Of a DNA stretch of 8,648 bases, positions 6,255 to 8,648 are shown piece by piece. The stretch lies in NCBI GenBank assembly GCA_011682565.1, contig JAACEJ010000113.1, positions 1-8,648 of the forward strand, given 5' to 3'. The first letter of the stretch is position 1; every line of letters starts with the position of its first letter. The translations under genes were made by a program, and so were the position numbers. The notes below the pieces were generated by a model, which was not told where the DNA came from, made no database searches, and was given only the letters and a program-made list of their open reading frames with translations. The stretch is from Actinomycetota bacterium (GTDB taxonomy: Bacteria; Zhuqueibacterota; Zhuqueibacteria; Residuimicrobiales; Krinioviventaceae).

Positions 6255-6944
6255 TTATCCTTGTTCGAACTTTTCTTTGTTGACAACATAGCGAAAAAAC
6301 GCATCATACGTCCACGGCATTTTACTCTTCATAATCTCGGCAATAATTTTTGCATATTGACGAATCTCGTATTGCGCATGTTGATCGAGGCGAAGCGACA
6401 AAAAGTTCAACAACGCGCGGGCATTGATTGTCCAATAGAATTGCGTGTATAAACTGAGCGGTAAAACCAGTCTTGCGTGTTCTTTGGCTACACCTTTTTC
6501 AAGCAATTCTTTGTAGAGCTGATAGCACGCCTCGTAGCTTGCAGATATTTTATCTTTTAATTCGCGGTTGAGGTCTTCATCCAACTCTTCGTATTTATAG
6601 TCACGCGTTTTTTGGCTGCGCAGCTTTTCCGGCAAACAAAACTCTTCTTTCATTTGTGTATAGCGGCCGGAGATCTCGTTATAGCTGGCCATGCGATGCC
6701 GAAACCACTGCCGGGCGACAAAGATGGGGCATTTGATGTGAAACTTGAAAACCGAATGTTCAAAAGGCGTTTCATGGCGGTTGGCCAGGAGATAGTTGAG
6801 TAATTTCCGATCCCGTTCCGGCTCGGTAATCCCCTTGCCAAATGAAACCCGAGCCGCCTGAACCACAGCATCGTCGCCGCCCATAAAATTTACCAGGCGA
6901 ACCAGTCCCTGATCCAACACTTTATATTCTTTTGAATTTTCCAT
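6255..6944 (-). CDS. thyX: Flavin-dependent thymidylate synthase
   Basis: ThyX makes dTMP from dUMP using methylene-tetrahydrofolate, with FAD and NADPH. It yields tetrahydrofolate rather than dihydrofolate, so it does not need dihydrofolate reductase for recycling. The 229-residue protein carries the full ThyX signature RHR-x2-S-x-NE-x-S-x-RY as RHRMASYNEISGRY at residues 82-95. It also has the conserved C-terminal stretch LRLDQHAQYEIRQYA (184-198), whose Arg185 should correspond to the substrate-binding arginine of the family. FEHSVFKFHIKCPIFVARQW (61-80) leads into the signature, as in other family members. The ATG at 6944 has AGAAGGA immediately upstream at short spacing. It heads the thyX-lipA-thioesterase cluster, with the lipA start 9 bp after its stop. 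A GAAC-N4-GTTC palindrome lies 23 bp before its start. Confidence 0.97.
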   Translation of the reverse strand: MENSKEYKVLDQGLVRLVNFMGGDDAVVQAARVSFGKGITEPERDRKLLNYLLANRHETPFEHSVFKFHIKCPIFVARQWFRHRMASYNEISGRYTQMKEEFCLPEKLRSQKTRDYKYEELDEDLNRELKDKISASYEACYQLYKELLEKGVAKEHARLVLPLSLYTQFYWTINARALLNFLSLRLDQHAQYEIRQYAKIIAEIMKSKMPWTYDAFFRYVVNKEKFEQG

Positions 6945-6967
6945 TATTCCTTCTCTACTTATTACTT

Positions 6968-6979
6968 GAACGCGCGTTC
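6968..6979. promoter_or_regulatory. GAAC-GCGC-GTTC palindrome, LexA-box-like, upstream of thyX
   Basis: The sequence GAACGCGCGTTC is a perfect 12-bp palindrome ending 23 bp before the thyX ATG on the minus strand. It fits the GAAC-N4-GTTC core bound by LexA in Bacillus, actinobacteria and some other phyla. By rough count such an 8-base match is expected about once in 65 kb of random sequence, so a hit this close to a start codon is notable but not proof. I saw no second copy in the window. It could instead be an operator for another repressor. Confidence 0.4.
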
Positions 6980-6984
6980 TAAAA

Positions 6985-7195
6985 TGAATTTAAAGAAATC
7001 ACAAAATCCAAGTATCAAAAATCAAATAAATCCCAATAAATCAATGTCCGAATTACAATATAACTTTTCCCGATTTGGCATTGTACCTGGCTGTTCTTAG
7101 TGATATTATTTTGTTATTTAGAGAATTGAAATTTGTTATTTATTTGTGATTTAAAATCTGTTATTTGGATTCTTTTATATTTCGTTTTCGAAATC
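6985..7195. repeat. AT-rich imperfect inverted repeat filling the E2-thyX gap
   Basis: The gap from 6945 to 7244 holds no gene. Left-arm sequence around 6985-7060, rich in AATC and CAAAT words, is the approximate reverse complement of right-arm sequence around 7108-7195, rich in TTATTTG and GGATT words. About 50 bases of other sequence lie in the centre. Shared blocks include GGATTTATTTG-like and CTTGGATT-like words. Within the right arm, ATTTCG (7179-7184) and CGAAAT (7189-7194) form a perfect hairpin around TTTT, 50 bp after the E2 stop. Promoters for thyX must lie here or further upstream, but none is clear. Confidence 0.45.
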
Positions 7196-7244
7196 TGGTT
7201 ATATTTATGCAACCTACAGGAGATTCGTGGACATTACATGATCT

Positions 7245-8522
7245 CTATTCAATTTCATAGTTTTCTAAAATCTGCACCACGCGCTGCAGAAACGACCCGC
7301 CGTACAAGCCGTCGATGATGCGATGATCATAAGTCAGACTGATGTACATCATTGAGCGGATAGCGATGGCATCGTTAATCACGACCGGGCGTTTTTTGAT
7401 GGCGCCTGTTCCCAGAATGGCCACCTGCGGCTGGTTGATGATCGGCGTGCCGAACAGGTTGCCAAACGTTCCGATGTTGGTCATTGAAAATGTACCGCCC
7501 TGGACATCATCGGGTTTTAGCTTTTTTGTTCGCGCCCGGTTGGCAAGGTCGGTGATGCCGCGCGCAATCCCGAGCAGATTGAGTTGATCCGCATTTTTAA
7601 TGACCGGCACAATCAAGCCTTTCTCCATGCCCACAGCAAAGCCGATATTAATATATTCTTTTTGCAGAATATTATCGCCGTCAATTGAACTGTTGATGAG
7701 CGGAAATTCCTTAAGCGCATGTACTGCTGCATCGATAAAAAAAGCGGTAAAAGTCAGTTTAACGCCCTCACGCGCCTCGAACTCTTTTTTGACTTTATTG
7801 CGATAATTAATAATGCGGGTCATGTCCACCTCGGCAACAGAAGTGACGTGCGCCGAAGTGCTCTTGCTGAGCACCATGTGCGCAGCGATCTTTTTGCGCA
7901 TAACATCCATGGGAATAATATCGACGCGATTATCGCTGCCGACAACGGCAGAAGTGGATGTGGGAGCAACTGCTTTGGCCGTCTGCACCGGAGGTGTTGC
8001 TTGTGGTGCAACTGAAGGCGCTGCGGTTTTTTCGCTTTCAATAAAATTCAGAATATCTTTTTTGGTGACGCGCCCGTTTGCGCCGGTACCGGCAATTTCC
8101 TGTACTTTTTCCAGCGGAATATTGTTTTCGCGGGCAATTTTTTTAACCAGGGGCGAGAGGAATTTCAGAGGACGCTCTTCTTTTGCTTCCACCAAATTAG
8201 CCGGGGATGTCTTGGCTACAGGTTCGACAGCTTTTTCTTCTGCCTGCTCCACAGCTTGCTCTGCGCCGGCCGCCACACCCTCGCCGTCGGTAGATATGCG
8301 CGCAATCACGGTTCCAACGTCGACGGTCTCCCCTTCTTGTACAAGAATTTCAGCTAAAACGCCGCTCTCCGAGGAAGGAATTTCCGAATCAACTTTATCC
8401 GTACTGATTTCCAAAATAATTTCATCTCTTTGCACAGGATCGCCGACAACTTTTAGCCATTTCACGATCGTTCCTTCAGCAATGCTTTCCCCCATTTGCG
8501 GCATTACCATATCTACTTTCAT
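7245..8522 (-). CDS. 2-oxo acid dehydrogenase E2, dihydrolipoamide acyltransferase
   Basis: This is the core acyltransferase of a 2-oxo acid dehydrogenase complex (pyruvate, 2-oxoglutarate or branched-chain). It moves the acyl group from a swinging lipoyl arm to CoA. The 425-residue protein has one lipoyl domain at about 1-77, with the lipoylated Lys43 in EISTDKVDSE. An Ala/Glu/Pro-rich linker is followed by a peripheral-subunit binding domain at about 119-157 (FLSPLVKKIARENNI and GTGANGRVTKKDIL). A second Pro/Ala/Thr-rich linker and the catalytic domain from about 200 complete it. The active-site motif H-R-x2-D-G is His400, Arg401, Asp404 and Gly405. Substrate class cannot be told safely, so no gene symbol is given. 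The ATG at 8522 starts the conserved MKVDMVMPQMGESIAEG motif and has AAAGG 7 bases upstream. No E1 or E3 gene is in the window. LipA, which would modify Lys43, is encoded about 1 kb downstream on the same strand. Confidence 0.96.
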   Translation of the reverse strand: MKVDMVMPQMGESIAEGTIVKWLKVVGDPVQRDEIILEISTDKVDSEIPSSESGVLAEILVQEGETVDVGTVIARISTDGEGVAAGAEQAVEQAEEKAVEPVAKTSPANLVEAKEERPLKFLSPLVKKIARENNIPLEKVQEIAGTGANGRVTKKDILNFIESEKTAAPSVAPQATPPVQTAKAVAPTSTSAVVGSDNRVDIIPMDVMRKKIAAHMVLSKSTSAHVTSVAEVDMTRIINYRNKVKKEFEAREGVKLTFTAFFIDAAVHALKEFPLINSSIDGDNILQKEYINIGFAVGMEKGLIVPVIKNADQLNLLGIARGITDLANRARTKKLKPDDVQGGTFSMTNIGTFGNLFGTPIINQPQVAILGTGAIKKRPVVINDAIAIRSMMYISLTYDHRIIDGLYGGSFLQRVVQILENYEIE

Positions 8523-8584
8523 TTTTGCGCCTTTCTATTTGAGCTTGACAACAAATTTGATGTGAATATTCTTTTGATTTTCAT

Positions 8585-8626
8585 CCACGTTCTACGCGGA
8601 GATGCATTTCGGGACGCTCTGCGTCC
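8585..8626. repeat. Double-hairpin palindromic intergenic repeat
   Basis: Two 15-bp hairpins with the same TCT loop lie 12 bp apart. CCACGT-TCT-ACGCGG (8585-8599) pairs fully on the minus strand with one G-U pair. GGACGC-TCT-GCGTCC (8612-8626) is a perfect 6-bp stem. The spacer contains ATGCAT. I recall similar ACGCTCTGCGT palindromes as dispersed intergenic repeats in other environmental bacteria, but I cannot check that here. The surrounding 8523-8648 holds no gene. It includes the E2 ribosome binding site and, facing right on the plus strand, a possible promoter TTGACA (8545-8550) with TATTCT 16 bases later. Confidence 0.55.
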
Positions 8627-8648
8627 GGCTTACTGACGACTAAACTCA

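Noticed and set aside
7133..7318. 61-codon plus-strand open frame in the E2-thyX gap
   Set aside because: It is built from the AT-rich inverted repeat plus antisense E2 sequence, with no ribosome binding site or family likeness.
7813..8565. 250-codon open frame on the plus strand opposite the E2 gene
   Set aside because: It lies wholly antisense to clear E2 domains, has a low-complexity Ser/Thr/Ala composition and resembles no family. It is an artefact of the E2 codon pattern.
1..8648. CRISPR arrays, tRNA or rRNA genes, complete insertion sequences
   Set aside because: Reading both strands I saw no regularly spaced repeats, no cloverleaf-like segments and no transposase motifs.

Overview
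The window looks like bacterial chromosome of moderate GC. Core genes make up the right three quarters, and a more AT-rich accessory stretch occupies roughly the first 2 kb. The taxon cannot be fixed from this sequence. The dihydrolipoamide acyltransferase, the flavin-dependent thymidylate synthase and the AT-rich intergenic repeats fit an environmental lineage such as the FCB/Calditrichota/KSB1 kind, but that is only a guess. The topoisomerase I, in contrast, has an E. coli-type domain plan down to its C-terminal tail.

Left region (1-2161), all genes on the minus strand. Two unrecognised ORFs (585-1244, a two-helix membrane protein, and 120-554) lie in the same reading frame. A single TAA separates them, so they may be one interrupted gene. 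Next comes a small DUF4258/DUF2283 pair of toxin-antitoxin-like layout (1694-1919 and 1470-1697). The DUF4258 member has no usable start in its own frame. A GTG with a good ribosome binding site sits just before a run of six A, and removing one A restores a complete 74-residue protein. The intergenic stretches here hold hairpins and a 13-bp palindrome, and no further genes that I could support.

Middle (2162-4789), plus strand: topA, encoding a full-length 875-residue type IA DNA topoisomerase I with Toprim motif, active-site tyrosine, three four-cysteine zinc ribbons and an E. coli-like C-terminal domain. It converges on the minus-strand genes to its right, and the 120-bp gap between them holds hairpins and short repeats.

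Right region (4913-8522), all minus strand. In transcription order these are a 2-oxo acid dehydrogenase E2 acyltransferase, then a 300-bp AT-rich gap with an imperfect inverted repeat, then a tight three-gene cluster of thyX, lipA and a YciA-like acyl-CoA thioesterase. thyX and lipA are 9 bp apart; lipA and the thioesterase overlap by 20 bp. A perfect 12-bp palindrome of the form GAAC-N4-GTTC lies 23 bp before the thyX start and matches the LexA box of Gram-positive type, so SOS control of this cluster is a testable idea. LipA makes the lipoyl cofactor that the neighbouring E2 carries on its lipoyl-domain lysine. At the far right edge there is a double-hairpin palindromic intergenic repeat.

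I did not find a clearly new multi-gene system. The most useful leads are the frameshifted DUF4258 gene, the stop codon between the two left-hand ORFs, and the LexA-like box before thyX.
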